A stretch of DNA of 64,000 nucleotides. Source: Puniceicoccales bacterium. GTDB lineage: Bacteria; Verrucomicrobiota; Verrucomicrobiia; Opitutales; UBA953. Positions within the stretch are counted from its first letter, which is position 1. The number at the start of each line of letters is the position of its first letter. Below the pieces are notes generated by a model that saw only the letters and a list, made by a program, of their open reading frames with translations, searched no databases and was not told the DNA's origin. Position numbers and translations under genes: made by a program. Positions 28,647 through 37,472 of the stretch are shown here, in pieces. The DNA is taken from contig JAIRPL010000047.1 of the NCBI GenBank assembly GCA_031256995.1, forward strand, positions 62,001 to 126,000, written 5' to 3'.

Positions 28647-30245
28647 ATGCCAATCCAAAGCGACGCCATCATCATCGGCAGCGGGATCGCGGGCCTGAGT
28701 TTCGCGCTCAAACTCGCCGCCAAAGGGAAAAACGTGGTGCTCGTCACCAAACGCAACCGCGCCGATTCCAACACCAACAATGCCCAGGGCGGCATCGCCT
28801 GCGTGATGGAATCCACGGACAGCTTCGAGTCCCATGTCCACGACACCCTGGCCGCCGGCGACGGCCTGTGCGACGAGGCCGCCGTGCGCGCCATCGTGGA
28901 GGCCGCCCCCGAGCGCGTCCGCGAACTCTCCCGCTTTGGCGTGGACTTCTCCCAAAATGACGACACGGGCCGCCCCGACCTCGGCCGCGAAGGCGGGCAC
29001 TCCCACCGGCGCATCCTGCACGTGCGCGACCTGACGGGCGCCGCCATCGAGGAGGCCCTTCTCGCCGCCATCAGCCGCGAGCCTCGCATCCGCCTCCTTG
29101 AGCACCACGTCGCCATAGACATCATCATCCCCGCCCTTCCCCCGCCCTCCCCGCGCCCCGTGCTCGGCATCTATGCGCTCAACACAGGCGAGGGCCGCAT
29201 CGAGACCCTTCGCGCGCGGGTCGTCGTGCTCGCCACCGGCGGGGTGGGGCAAGCCTACCAATACACCACCAACCCCGGCATCGCCACGGGCGACGGGATC
29301 GCGATGGCCTGGCGCGCCGGCGCCGAGATTGCCAACATGGAATTCATCCAGTTCCACCCCACGGCCCTCTACACGCCGGACGGCGACCGCGCGCTCATTT
29401 CCGAGGCCGTCCGGGGCGAGGGCGCGATACTCCGCGACTTTGACGGCAACGCCTTCATGAAACACTACCACGAACGCGCGGACCTCGCCCCGCGCGACAT
29501 CGTGGCGCGCGCCATAGACTCCGAGATGAAGAAAAGCGGCGCCCCTCACCTCTGGCTCGACATCCGCGGGCGGGGCGAGGCGAAACTCATGCGCCGCTTC
29601 CCGCACATCTTCGCCACCTGCCTCAAAAACGGCGTCAACATGGACCGCGACCTCGTGCCCGTCGTGCCCGCCGCCCACTACCTTTGCGGCGGAGTCCGCA
29701 CGAACCTCGACGCCGAAAGCAGCATCCCCGGCCTCTACGCCTGCGGCGAGACGGCCTGCACCGGCCTCCACGGCGCCAACCGCCTGGCCTCCAACTCACT
29801 CCTGGAGGCCGTCGTCCTCGCCCGCAATGGCGCCGAATCCGCCGCCCGCCACCTCGACTCCACCCCGGACAACGCGGAGGACGCCCCCGAGTGGGTGGAC
29901 GGCAACGTGACGGACAGCGACGAGCGTGTCATGCTCACCCACAACCGCGACGAGATCCGCCGCACCATGTGGGACTACGTGGGCATCGTGCGCACCACCA
30001 AGCGCCTCCGCCGCGCCCATGCCCGCATCCTCGCCCTTGAAAATGAGATCCGCGAGTACTACTGGAATTTCAAGATCGAACCCTCCCTGCTGGAGCTGCG
30101 CAACCTCGCCCTCACCGCGCGCCTGATCGTCGAATGCGCCATGCAGCGCGAGGAGAGCCGCGGATTGCACCACACCCTGGACTTTCCCCTGAAAGCCCCC
30201 GAGGCAAAAAACACCACGACACTCCGCGCCTGCCCCCCATTGTGA
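28647..30245 (+). CDS. nadB: L-aspartate oxidase
   Basis: 532 residues. Rossmann FAD motif IIGSGIAGLSFALKLAAKG (residues ~9-27), followed by NTNNAQGGIACVM, the substrate-loop EFIQFHPTALY, and GLHGANRLASNSLLEAVV near residue 380, the pattern that separates NadB from fumarate reductase subunits. The first step of de novo NAD synthesis: aspartate to iminoaspartate. nadA and nadC are not in the window. Start at ATG 28647; a TTG six codons upstream is open but less likely. Confidence 0.94.
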   Translation: MPIQSDAIIIGSGIAGLSFALKLAAKGKNVVLVTKRNRADSNTNNAQGGIACVMESTDSFESHVHDTLAAGDGLCDEAAVRAIVEAAPERVRELSRFGVDFSQNDDTGRPDLGREGGHSHRRILHVRDLTGAAIEEALLAAISREPRIRLLEHHVAIDIIIPALPPPSPRPVLGIYALNTGEGRIETLRARVVVLATGGVGQAYQYTTNPGIATGDGIAMAWRAGAEIANMEFIQFHPTALYTPDGDRALISEAVRGEGAILRDFDGNAFMKHYHERADLAPRDIVARAIDSEMKKSGAPHLWLDIRGRGEAKLMRRFPHIFATCLKNGVNMDRDLVPVVPAAHYLCGGVRTNLDAESSIPGLYACGETACTGLHGANRLASNSLLEAVVLARNGAESAARHLDSTPDNAEDAPEWVDGNVTDSDERVMLTHNRDEIRRTMWDYVGIVRTTKRLRRAHARILALENEIREYYWNFKIEPSLLELRNLALTARLIVECAMQREESRGLHHTLDFPLKAPEAKNTTTLRACPPL

Positions 30246-30330
30246 CAATGGCGGGAGGAGCCTTCCGCGCGGGCCTTGGCTCGTGATTTCGGGATTGTCG
30301 GTTCCCGGCCGGAACGTTGTCTTCCCGCCA

Positions 30331-31122
30331 ATGCCCATGTTTGTCGAAGCCGCCGGGGGGTTCATTTACCCGCTTGGCATTTGTTCGTTCATCGCCGTCT
30401 TTCTCGTCGTGGAAAGATTCCTCGCCCTGCGCCCGGGCCGCACACTTCCGGCGGCACTCGCCGCGCATCTGGCGGATCCGGACAAAAACCCGCGCCCGCG
30501 GGCGCTCGCAGCCTCGACAGGCGGACGCATCCTGGCCTACCACCTCCGCACCCAGCCGGAACCCGAGCAGTTGAAGGCCTACGCCCAGTTTGAGCTTTCG
30601 CGCCTGGAGCGCGGGCTGTTCCTCCTCGACACCGTGGTCGGAGCCGCGCCGCTCATCGGTTTGCTCGGCACCGTCTTCGGACTCTTCATGCTCTTTCCCG
30701 AGGCCGGGCTTCCCAAGGCCGAGGACCTCACGCACGGCGTCGGCCTCGCCCTCACCACCACCATCATCGGGCTTTTCATCGCCATCCCCTCGTTGCTCTT
30801 TTCCAACGCCCTCGCACGGCGCGTGGAATCAATCTCCGCCCGCATAAACCTCCTCGTCGAACGCATCCTTGCCCTGCGCGACAAACTCGGAACCGCCACG
30901 GCGGCGCCCGCGCCTGATGCTGCCGCGCCCCTGAAAACCACGCCTCCCCCCCCTCCCTCCGCCAGTGTCCCCGTGCCCGCCAAGCCGGCCGCCCCCGCCG
31001 AAACACCAGCCGCCACGGCCACCACCCAGCCCCCCGGCTTCACGCCCCCGCGCCCCCGCAAACTCGAATTTGAATTGAAGCCCCTCCCCGCCCCGCCCAA
31101 CCCGGCAAGGAGGCCCCGGTGA
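30331..31122 (+). CDS. exbB: MotA/TolQ/ExbB proton channel family protein
   Basis: 263 residues from this start. Three membrane helices: GGFIYPLGICSFIAVFLVVE (residues ~8-27), then PLIGLLGTVFGLFMLF and LTTTIIGLFIAIPSLLF, the last two with the GLLGTV and TTxxGLxxAIP signatures of the ExbB/TolQ proton channel. The final ~75 residues are a Pro/Ala-rich tail, probably cytosolic or spacer. The stop overlaps the exbD start (GTGA), so the two subunits are translated together. With ExbD it would drive TonB- or Tol-type outer membrane work; no tonB is present here. Confidence 0.9.
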   Translation: MPMFVEAAGGFIYPLGICSFIAVFLVVERFLALRPGRTLPAALAAHLADPDKNPRPRALAASTGGRILAYHLRTQPEPEQLKAYAQFELSRLERGLFLLDTVVGAAPLIGLLGTVFGLFMLFPEAGLPKAEDLTHGVGLALTTTIIGLFIAIPSLLFSNALARRVESISARINLLVERILALRDKLGTATAAPAPDAAAPLKTTPPPPPSASVPVPAKPAAPAETPAATATTQPPGFTPPRPRKLEFELKPLPAPPNPARRPR

Positions 31123-31529
31123 GCCTCTACCGTCCACGCCGCCGCCGCGCGGAGATCAACATCGTCCCACTTATCGACGTGATGACCGTGCTGATCTTTT
31201 TTTTCCTCCTCACGATGCGTTTCGACGAGATGCGTTCGCTCGCCATCACGCCGCCCTCTTCCGAAAGCGCGGATGTCGCCTTCAGCGCGGGAACGGGCCG
31301 CACCGTCATATCCGTCACGAAAACCGGAAGCATCTATCTCAATGGCAAAGCCATCACCCGCGAGGCCCTTGAGATCCACTTTGCCGAGGTCGGCAAGAAA
31401 TACCCCAAAAGCCGGATATTCGTGGTCACCGATGAAAAAACCATGATGAAGGACGGGGTTTACGTCGTCGACCGCGCCAACAAAGCCGGGCTTCTCCCAA
31501 GTCTCGTCACGCGCCGAACACGCGGATAA
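31119..31529 (+). CDS. exbD: Biopolymer transport protein ExbD/TolR family
   Basis: 136 residues. Basic N-terminus then INIVPLIDVMTVLIFFFLLTM, the single membrane helix with the functional Asp in PLIDV. The periplasmic domain follows, with VISVTKTGSIYLNGKAIT and the YPKSRIFVVTDEKTMMKDGVYVVDRANKAGL segment. GTG start overlapping exbB by four bases. Works as the proton-channel partner of ExbB in the inner membrane. Confidence 0.92.
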   Translation: MSLYRPRRRRAEINIVPLIDVMTVLIFFFLLTMRFDEMRSLAITPPSSESADVAFSAGTGRTVISVTKTGSIYLNGKAITREALEIHFAEVGKKYPKSRIFVVTDEKTMMKDGVYVVDRANKAGLLPSLVTRRTRG

Positions 31530-31607
31530 AAATTGCAAATCCGGCGGCCACATCCAACTTTGCCTCCACCCTCACCATCACCATTAAACCCAAAACAACA
31601 CCCGAAC

Positions 31608-32336
31608 ATGTCAAAAGGTCTCGTTCTCACTCTTGTCGCAGCCACAATCCTCATGGGGTCGGGTTGCGCGGACTCACCCTTTAAGATTAACACGCGCAAG
31701 GACACCGACTCCCTCATCATCACCATTGGCGACAAAGAAGGGAACAAGGTCAACGTGGACTACAACCGCCTGCGCGATCCCGCCGACCTGCAAGCCGTGC
31801 TCAACAAGTACGGGATGCGATACCCGAAACGCGCCGTGACGCTTGAGCTGCCTGACGATCCGGACCCCCGCATCGAGGTCTCCGTGACCCGCATGGTGCG
31901 CTCGGCCGGCCTTGGCGAACTCTCCGTCCTGGAAGGCGCCGAGATGCGCGGACGCTTCCGCTCCCGCCCGGCGCGTGACAAAATTCTGGAAAAACCCGCC
32001 CCGGAACCCGTCAAAACGCCCCCCGCTGCGGCACCAGACACGCCCCCGGCCCCAGCCCGGACGCCCGTGCCAACGCCAGCGAAACCAGCAGGCGGGGCCC
32101 CGGAATCGCCCGGGAATGTCGTGACCGTCCTTGCCAGGGACGACGGCCAGTTCCTAGTCAACAACGCATGCATCGTTCCCCTTGGGCAACTGCACGCCGC
32201 GCTCGCCGAAATTGGAAAAACCGCCCCCAACGCAAAAGTGCTCTACACCCGCGAACCCAACGCCCCCGCCGACGCTCCCCTGAATGTCTATAAGGCGGCG
32301 AAAGGCACCGGACTCGGCGCCGTTTCCGCAAAATAA
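31608..32336 (+). CDS. Probable lipoprotein with two ExbD-like periplasmic domains
   Basis: 242 residues, third gene of the exbBD unit (78 bases after exbD). The N-terminus is a signal sequence ending in MGSGC, a relaxed lipobox with Cys20. I see two internal segments that line up with the periplasmic domain of the ExbD just upstream. One is at ~27-100 (DSLIITIGDKEG ... YGMRYPKRAVTLELPDDPD ... VRSAGLGEL) and one at ~170-242 (VTVLARDDGQFLVNN ... APNAKVLYTREPNA ... VYKAAKGTGLGAV). A Pro/Ala-rich linker joins them. The relation is my alignment by eye. A role in assembling or gating the ExbB-ExbD complex is inference. Confidence 0.65.
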   Translation: MSKGLVLTLVAATILMGSGCADSPFKINTRKDTDSLIITIGDKEGNKVNVDYNRLRDPADLQAVLNKYGMRYPKRAVTLELPDDPDPRIEVSVTRMVRSAGLGELSVLEGAEMRGRFRSRPARDKILEKPAPEPVKTPPAAAPDTPPAPARTPVPTPAKPAGGAPESPGNVVTVLARDDGQFLVNNACIVPLGQLHAALAEIGKTAPNAKVLYTREPNAPADAPLNVYKAAKGTGLGAVSAK

Positions 32337-32440
32337 CACCCGCCCTTCGGGCTTCCCTTCAATCAACGGCAGACAGCACCTTCTCTCCCGAAAAAATCGT
32401 GGGGAGAAAAAATGCGTGGGACGGCCGGGCGCTGCGGCCC

Positions 32441-33385
32441 TCAAGGTCTTTTCCTTGCGCCGATCCGCAGCAGGCCACCCAAATTCCAACGCATAAGAAA
32501 CGCCTTCGCGCGAAAATTCCGCCCGCGTTCCCGTCTTAGGTATTCATTCGCCGGCCAGTCCGGAAAGTTCTCCTTCAAGAAATCGCGCAAACGTCCCTGA
32601 AATTCCGCACCGCGCGGATGGCGCGCCACCAAGGCGTAACGAAACACACAAGCCTTCACGGCCATCCACTCCAATTCCGGAAAAAACGTCTCCGGAAGCA
32701 TCTTCCGCAAACGCCCTAGCGTGATGAAAATATGCAGGATGCGTTCGTCGCGGAATGTCGTTATCGCTCCCGGCCTGCCAATCCTGTAATGATAAACCGG
32801 AGCCTCGCACACCGCAAGTTGCCGGGCGCGGGCCACCAACAGCGGAATCGTCCCCAAATCCTCGTAGCAAACCCCCTCAAGAAAACGTCCACTAGGGCCG
32901 TCAAACAACTCGCGCCGGAACATCTTGTTGCACGCAAACGTCGGCCCAAGAAGAACTTGGCGCCGCAATTCTGGGGCGCGGGAATCCGTTCCCGGAAGAA
33001 TTTCCAAATGTCCGTCCGCGTGGTGCGCGGTGTAACCACAAACCACAATGTCCGCAGCTACCGCCAGCGCCGCCTCATGAAGCACGGCAAGAAAATCCGA
33101 CGAGACCCAATCGTCCGAATCCACAAAACAAACATACTCTCCAAGCGCCCTCTCCAATCCCGTGTTTCGCGCGGACGAAAGCCCGCCATTCTTCTGCGAA
33201 AACAAACGGAAAACATCCGGTGCCCGTTCACAATATTCCTCGCAAATCCGCAACGAGCCATCCGTCGAGCCATCATTGACAAGCACGACCTCAAAATCAC
33301 GAAACGTCTGCCCCAGCAACGAGTCCAGACACTCGCGAAGGTAGCACTCCACGTTATACACGGGGACAATCACAGAGACCAGCAT
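32441..33385 (-). CDS. GT2 family glycosyltransferase
   Basis: 314 residues from MLVSVIVPVYN. GT-A fold: VSVIVPVYNVECYLRECLDSL at the N-terminus, LVNDGSTDGS, SSARNTGLERA, and the metal-binding DxD as FVDSDDW near residue 85. The acceptor is unknown. The C-terminal ~100 residues have Arg/Trp-rich helices as in capsule-type transferases. It is the last gene of the island in transcription order, 10 bases after the next GT2 gene, so the two are likely one transcript. Confidence 0.88.
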   Translation of the reverse strand: MLVSVIVPVYNVECYLRECLDSLLGQTFRDFEVVLVNDGSTDGSLRICEEYCERAPDVFRLFSQKNGGLSSARNTGLERALGEYVCFVDSDDWVSSDFLAVLHEAALAVAADIVVCGYTAHHADGHLEILPGTDSRAPELRRQVLLGPTFACNKMFRRELFDGPSGRFLEGVCYEDLGTIPLLVARARQLAVCEAPVYHYRIGRPGAITTFRDERILHIFITLGRLRKMLPETFFPELEWMAVKACVFRYALVARHPRGAEFQGRLRDFLKENFPDWPANEYLRRERGRNFRAKAFLMRWNLGGLLRIGARKRP

Positions 33386-33395
33386 GGGAGAAAAA

Positions 33396-34421
33396 TCATG
33401 GTTGCCTTGAAACACTTCCAAACCCGCCGTCCCCGAAAAAACGTGACAAAAGAAAATCCATCACGCAAAGCGGCAGAACCAAAAACAAACACCCCAACAA
33501 CGCATGCCGCGCATTCCCGCAAAACAACGGGAACGCGGTCTTAAACAACCTCCAACGCCCCCGGAAAACTCGGGACAACTCCTTGCGCCGCGCGTGTCCA
33601 TCACAATTCGAAGAATACAAAAACGGCAGACGAAAAACATGCTGTCCAAACAACAGCAAACTTTCCAGGCGCTTCCGATAAAAAAATTCCCCGCGCAGCA
33701 ATCTTCCCAAAACCGGCAGCGCGACCTTCGCGATCGCCTCCCCTCCGCGTCGATGTGATTCCCACGGCAACGGACGACGACTCAGCCCCGCCGCCGACAC
33801 CCGATAGTTATACCCGGCACCCTCCACCACATGAACCTCCCGAACCCGGCTCAAGTACCGGAAAAAGAAAACACTGTCCTCCCCCAAGGAAAGCGTTTCA
33901 TCAAAACGCAATCCCATGGCCTCCACAATCCCCCTGTTGAAAAACTTCCCCCACGGACTCCATTGCCGAAACAGGTCATTTTTTGCGATCGTCCGCGCCG
34001 GATCGGAAAACCCGGCAAACCTCCGTTCCTCAAAAACACCATTTTCCCCCACCTTGCGCCACCCTTGAAAAAGCAGCGTCTCCGCCCGCAAAAAAGGAGA
34101 ACCCGCAAACGCCGCCAGATAACCGGCATCCAGCCAGTCATCCGAATCCACAAACACAACCCACGCCCCGCGCGCCCGATCCAATCCGGAATTCCGCGCC
34201 GACGACACCCCGCCATTCTCCTTGTGCACCACTTTCAACCGCGCGTCCCTCCCCGCCCATTCCTCACAAATCCGTCCCGATGAATCACGGCTTCCATCGT
34301 TCACAAGGATGGCCTCAAAATCTGAAAACTCCTGCCCCACAATGCTTTGCAAGCACCGCTCAAGACATGCCTCCGCGTTGTGAACGGGGATAATGACACT
34401 GATCAAGGGCATTGCTTCCAT
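33396..34421 (-). CDS. GT2 family glycosyltransferase
   Basis: 341 residues from MEAMPLISVIIPVHN (a start three codons downstream at MPLIS is equally possible). Landmarks: LISVIIPVHNAEACLERCLQS, LVNDGSRDSS, SSARNSGLDRARG and the DxD segment FVDSDDWLDAG. The second half has a short hydrophobic stretch near the C-terminus (LLGCLFLVLPLCVMDFLL) that may anchor it to the inner face of the membrane. Similar to but clearly distinct from its downstream neighbour. Confidence 0.87.
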   Translation of the reverse strand: MEAMPLISVIIPVHNAEACLERCLQSIVGQEFSDFEAILVNDGSRDSSGRICEEWAGRDARLKVVHKENGGVSSARNSGLDRARGAWVVFVDSDDWLDAGYLAAFAGSPFLRAETLLFQGWRKVGENGVFEERRFAGFSDPARTIAKNDLFRQWSPWGKFFNRGIVEAMGLRFDETLSLGEDSVFFFRYLSRVREVHVVEGAGYNYRVSAAGLSRRPLPWESHRRGGEAIAKVALPVLGRLLRGEFFYRKRLESLLLFGQHVFRLPFLYSSNCDGHARRKELSRVFRGRWRLFKTAFPLFCGNARHALLGCLFLVLPLCVMDFLLSRFFGDGGFGSVSRQP

Positions 34422-34460
34422 GACACGTTTCCTCCAATCATCCCCGCGAAAAAACATCCG

Positions 34461-35456
34461 TCACAAACCCAGCATTTTCCTCATCCTTCGCGCACCGCTC
34501 CACTCGCAAAGAAAAGCGCGGAATTTCCCCAAAATTTCCCTCCATCCCGCCTTGCAAAAAAACGCGAGTGGATGGTGTTTGAAAAAACGAAGAAATTCCA
34601 CCAGCAATCGAAACGGCACGGACCGGAAGTAATCCTGGAAAAAACGTGCCGCAAGCGCCGAATACGGAGTCTCCGACAAGTGCGAATAATACTCCCGCAC
34701 AAACGCACCCGGAACCGGGCTTGAGGGAAGAATCCAAGGCTTCCAGGGGCCAATGAAATGCATGATGCGCGGCGCGGACGCCGCCATCCGGATCTCTGAC
34801 TCCACTTCCCGAAACTTCCCCGGGATATCCATGAAAAAAAGCGTCGTGACATTCCAGCGAAAATCAATGAAACGGACATTCCCATTGAAGGCGAGATTCA
34901 GGATGTCCTGATCCTGATATTGAATCTCCGAACGATGCCCCGCCTCAATCTCCAGGAAATCCTTCAATGAGAATTCCCGCCTTATCCTTTCCAGATTCAA
35001 CACCATGACACCGGAGTTAAAATAGCGCGCCGCCGGGAAGCGGATTTTTTCCGGAGGCATCAAATCCTCCACGACAGCGGCAAAAACACCGGAGACATCC
35101 TCCTCCCAAAGCATCTGGATGTCCTCCCTGACAACAACATCGGTGTCAATGTAAATTCCCTTTGGAATGCCCGGCCAAACTTCCGGTATCAACAAACGAT
35201 AATTCGCCTCAATGGGAATTCTGGATATCGTGGGGGAAATTCCGCGAAAGGAGGCGTCGCCCACGTGGTGATACTCAATGTCGAAATTGTCGCCATTCCG
35301 CAACAACTCAATCCTGCGCTTGGAATCCTCCGAAAAGTTGGAGGTCAGGACGTGGAACTTCAACTTCGCCCTTGTGTGCGACAGGATGGAATGAATCGTC
35401 ACCGCGAGATGCGGCGCGTATTTGTCATTCGCATTCAGGAAGACGGGGATTGGCAT
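34461..35456 (-). CDS. GT8 family glycosyltransferase
   Basis: 331 residues. N-terminal PVFLNANDKYAPHLAVTIHSIL, the metal-binding DxD motif in GIYIDTDVVV (near residue 103), YFNSGVMVLNLERIR, and DQDILNLAFNG are the GT8 pattern (LgtC, glycogenin, RfaJ). Such enzymes transfer galactose or glucose from UDP-sugars with retention, often in LPS outer core. The C-terminal ~90 residues with repeated Phe/Arg helices resemble the membrane-associating tail of LgtC-like enzymes. Confidence 0.9.
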   Translation of the reverse strand: MPIPVFLNANDKYAPHLAVTIHSILSHTRAKLKFHVLTSNFSEDSKRRIELLRNGDNFDIEYHHVGDASFRGISPTISRIPIEANYRLLIPEVWPGIPKGIYIDTDVVVREDIQMLWEEDVSGVFAAVVEDLMPPEKIRFPAARYFNSGVMVLNLERIRREFSLKDFLEIEAGHRSEIQYQDQDILNLAFNGNVRFIDFRWNVTTLFFMDIPGKFREVESEIRMAASAPRIMHFIGPWKPWILPSSPVPGAFVREYYSHLSETPYSALAARFFQDYFRSVPFRLLVEFLRFFKHHPLAFFCKAGWREILGKFRAFLCEWSGARRMRKMLGL

Positions 35457-35812
35457 AATTTATCGCGTTTTTTTGGAGCAGTTGCCGATGCGAAAACCGT
35501 CACCAATGCAACGAATCCCCGCCCATGTCAGAACAGAATGTGAAAGGCGGGCGGGAAAGGCGAAATCCGCATTTCTGGTTTTGCGTTTCTGGTTTTCCCC
35601 GTCATTTGTGGAGACGCCGGTGGAAGGCCGGTGGAGAGGTGGAAAAAGCCGCCGTGCGCAAGGCAGCAGAGATCCGGCAGACTTCCTAAAAACACGGCGT
35701 GAAATGCGACATGCGACGCGACGCAAGTTTCCAACTCCACCTCCACGTCAATCAAACCCGCCCGCCGTGCCATCCCGAAACTCCTGGCACACATAAAGCC
35801 GCCGCCTTTCAT
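35457..35812. other. Intergenic stretch, no gene seen
   Basis: 356 bases between the GT8 gene and ATPase copy A. No convincing frame on either strand. It contains a short direct repeat of TTTCTGGTTTT near 35572-35596. The sequence shared with ATPase copy B begins at about 35798, inside the right end of this stretch. Confidence 0.5.
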
Positions 35813-37377
35813 TCAGCAGCCGAGGACGTGGATGGAATCCACGGTCTTCCAATAAATGCGCTGCTCCCAAGGCAGTTTCTTCTCAGGGGAACGACGATCA
35901 AAAATGACAAGATAACAGGGGGAATCAGGCGCAACCGTCTCACGGTAATGACGAACCTGCAAAAGACCCTGCGACTCAACACGTTCAAGCGTCTGATAGT
36001 CGCGCAACAACTTGATCTCCAAAATGTAGCGGGAACCCTCGTACTCAACGCACAAATCAAGACGCCCGCGCCCGGCGGCATACTCCCGGTCTATGCGGCC
36101 GCCTCCGTTCGTGATCCGCTGTAAAAACGCCATGAGAAGCAAATGCGGAAAGGCCTCCGTGTAATCCGATGTCCGCTCCCATATCTCGGAGTGTTCACGC
36201 CAGAAATTCTGAAATTCCCGAAGCAACTGATCCATGTCAAGACGCCCTTCTGCCGTCTTCCAACGAAAGAATGGCTTGGGAATGGCATATTGCGAAGAAT
36301 GGGTCATTTGACGCGCAAGGACCTCCCGATAGATCGGATTGGCGATCTGGACTTCTCCATCGAATATCTCAACCAAGCCCAGATCTTTGCACAATTGATA
36401 ACCGGGGCTGTCCAGCATTGACTGATCACTCGCCCCGGACAAGAGAGTCTCCATCACCTTGCGCACTTCCGGTTTTTCCAGCCGGTATGCAAGGGCGTCA
36501 AGATGTGTCTCGCGCGCGGAAACCATCTGCTCGCGGGCCTCCAGCAAATGGGACAGCGTGACTGTCTCCGAACTCGTCTCCCCTAGGACGCGCAGCGTGG
36601 CACGCATAAACAGATTGTTCACAATCCAAGGCTGGCCGCGAGATTGGGAATAAACATAATCCAAGGCCTCCGACGTGATTTGCTGCCCGGTCTCCAATGT
36701 GCGCTGCGCAAAAAGACGCGAGATCGAATCTCGCGAAAAATTGCCAATCACGGCGGAATCCGCCTTGATGTTAAAGGGTGAGCCGGGATTGGGGGAAACG
36801 CCTCCTTTCGCGTCCGTTATATAGTCCTTCAAATCGCGCATCCCGACCAACGCGATCGAGACAGGAAACCGGCCTATCCCACGGGTGGAAAAACCGCCGC
36901 GCAATTGGCGCAAAAAACTTATCATGCTCTCGCCGGCAAGAACGTCCACCTCGTCAAAAAGAACAACCAGGGGCTTGGGAGAAACCAGGACCGCCCACTC
37001 CGTGAGCGACAAACTCAGCATGCTCGCAGCCCCGGAGACGGGGATGCCAGGCGCGGGAAAACCGGCCTTCAAGGCACCCTCGCGAATCGCCTCGCAGGCG
37101 GCGGGCATCGCGCGCTCCAAATCCAGCCCCTGGCAGCGCTCCAAGGTCACATAACACGCGACAGCCTCCCCGCCGGCGTTGATCTCACGCATCCATGTCT
37201 GCAAAAACGTCGTCTTCCCCGTCTGGCGCGGCGCATGAAGCACCCAATAGAGCTTGTCGCGCACATAACGTCCCAGTTGCGCGCCCTGCAAACGCTCCTG
37301 CGGCGGAAGCATGTAGTGATCCGCGGGATCACACGGACCGGTCGTGTTAAAAAAACGAAGATGTCGGCGTGTCATAT
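35798..37377 (-). repeat. Direct repeat A (ATPase copy A unit)
   Basis: About 1.58 kb nearly identical to 46668-48250, same orientation. The match starts with GCCGCCGCCTT before the stop codon and ends at the ATG; sequences beyond both ends are unrelated. Only one internal block of ~195 bases differs strongly. The two copies bracket about 9.3 kb of glycan genes. Confidence 0.85.
35813..37375 (-). CDS. AAA-like ATPase with C-terminal PD-(D/E)xK domain, copy A
   Basis: 520 residues. Walker A APRQTGKTTFL at 48-58, Walker B LVVLFDEVD near 134-142, an arginine-finger-like RDSISRLFAQRT and a helical lid. The C-terminal part has D440 ... E453-x-K455 (RLDLC ... ILEIKLL), the catalytic pattern of PD-(D/E)xK nucleases. 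Such AAA/nuclease fusions are common multi-copy genes in anaerobes; function is not established. It is nearly identical to copy B (46683-48248) except for a divergent block at residues ~306-369 (36268-36460). No transposase is attached. Confidence 0.85.
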   Translation of the reverse strand: MTRRHLRFFNTTGPCDPADHYMLPPQERLQGAQLGRYVRDKLYWVLHAPRQTGKTTFLQTWMREINAGGEAVACYVTLERCQGLDLERAMPAACEAIREGALKAGFPAPGIPVSGAASMLSLSLTEWAVLVSPKPLVVLFDEVDVLAGESMISFLRQLRGGFSTRGIGRFPVSIALVGMRDLKDYITDAKGGVSPNPGSPFNIKADSAVIGNFSRDSISRLFAQRTLETGQQITSEALDYVYSQSRGQPWIVNNLFMRATLRVLGETSSETVTLSHLLEAREQMVSARETHLDALAYRLEKPEVRKVMETLLSGASDQSMLDSPGYQLCKDLGLVEIFDGEVQIANPIYREVLARQMTHSSQYAIPKPFFRWKTAEGRLDMDQLLREFQNFWREHSEIWERTSDYTEAFPHLLLMAFLQRITNGGGRIDREYAAGRGRLDLCVEYEGSRYILEIKLLRDYQTLERVESQGLLQVRHYRETVAPDSPCYLVIFDRRSPEKKLPWEQRIYWKTVDSIHVLGC

Positions 37378-37472
37378 GAATATTTCCTCTTTTTCACAAA
37401 GGACACCGATCCCCAAAAAAACGCTTGGAAGACAAGCTGGAAAGAAATTCTTCGTGCGGGCGTCCCTGATCG

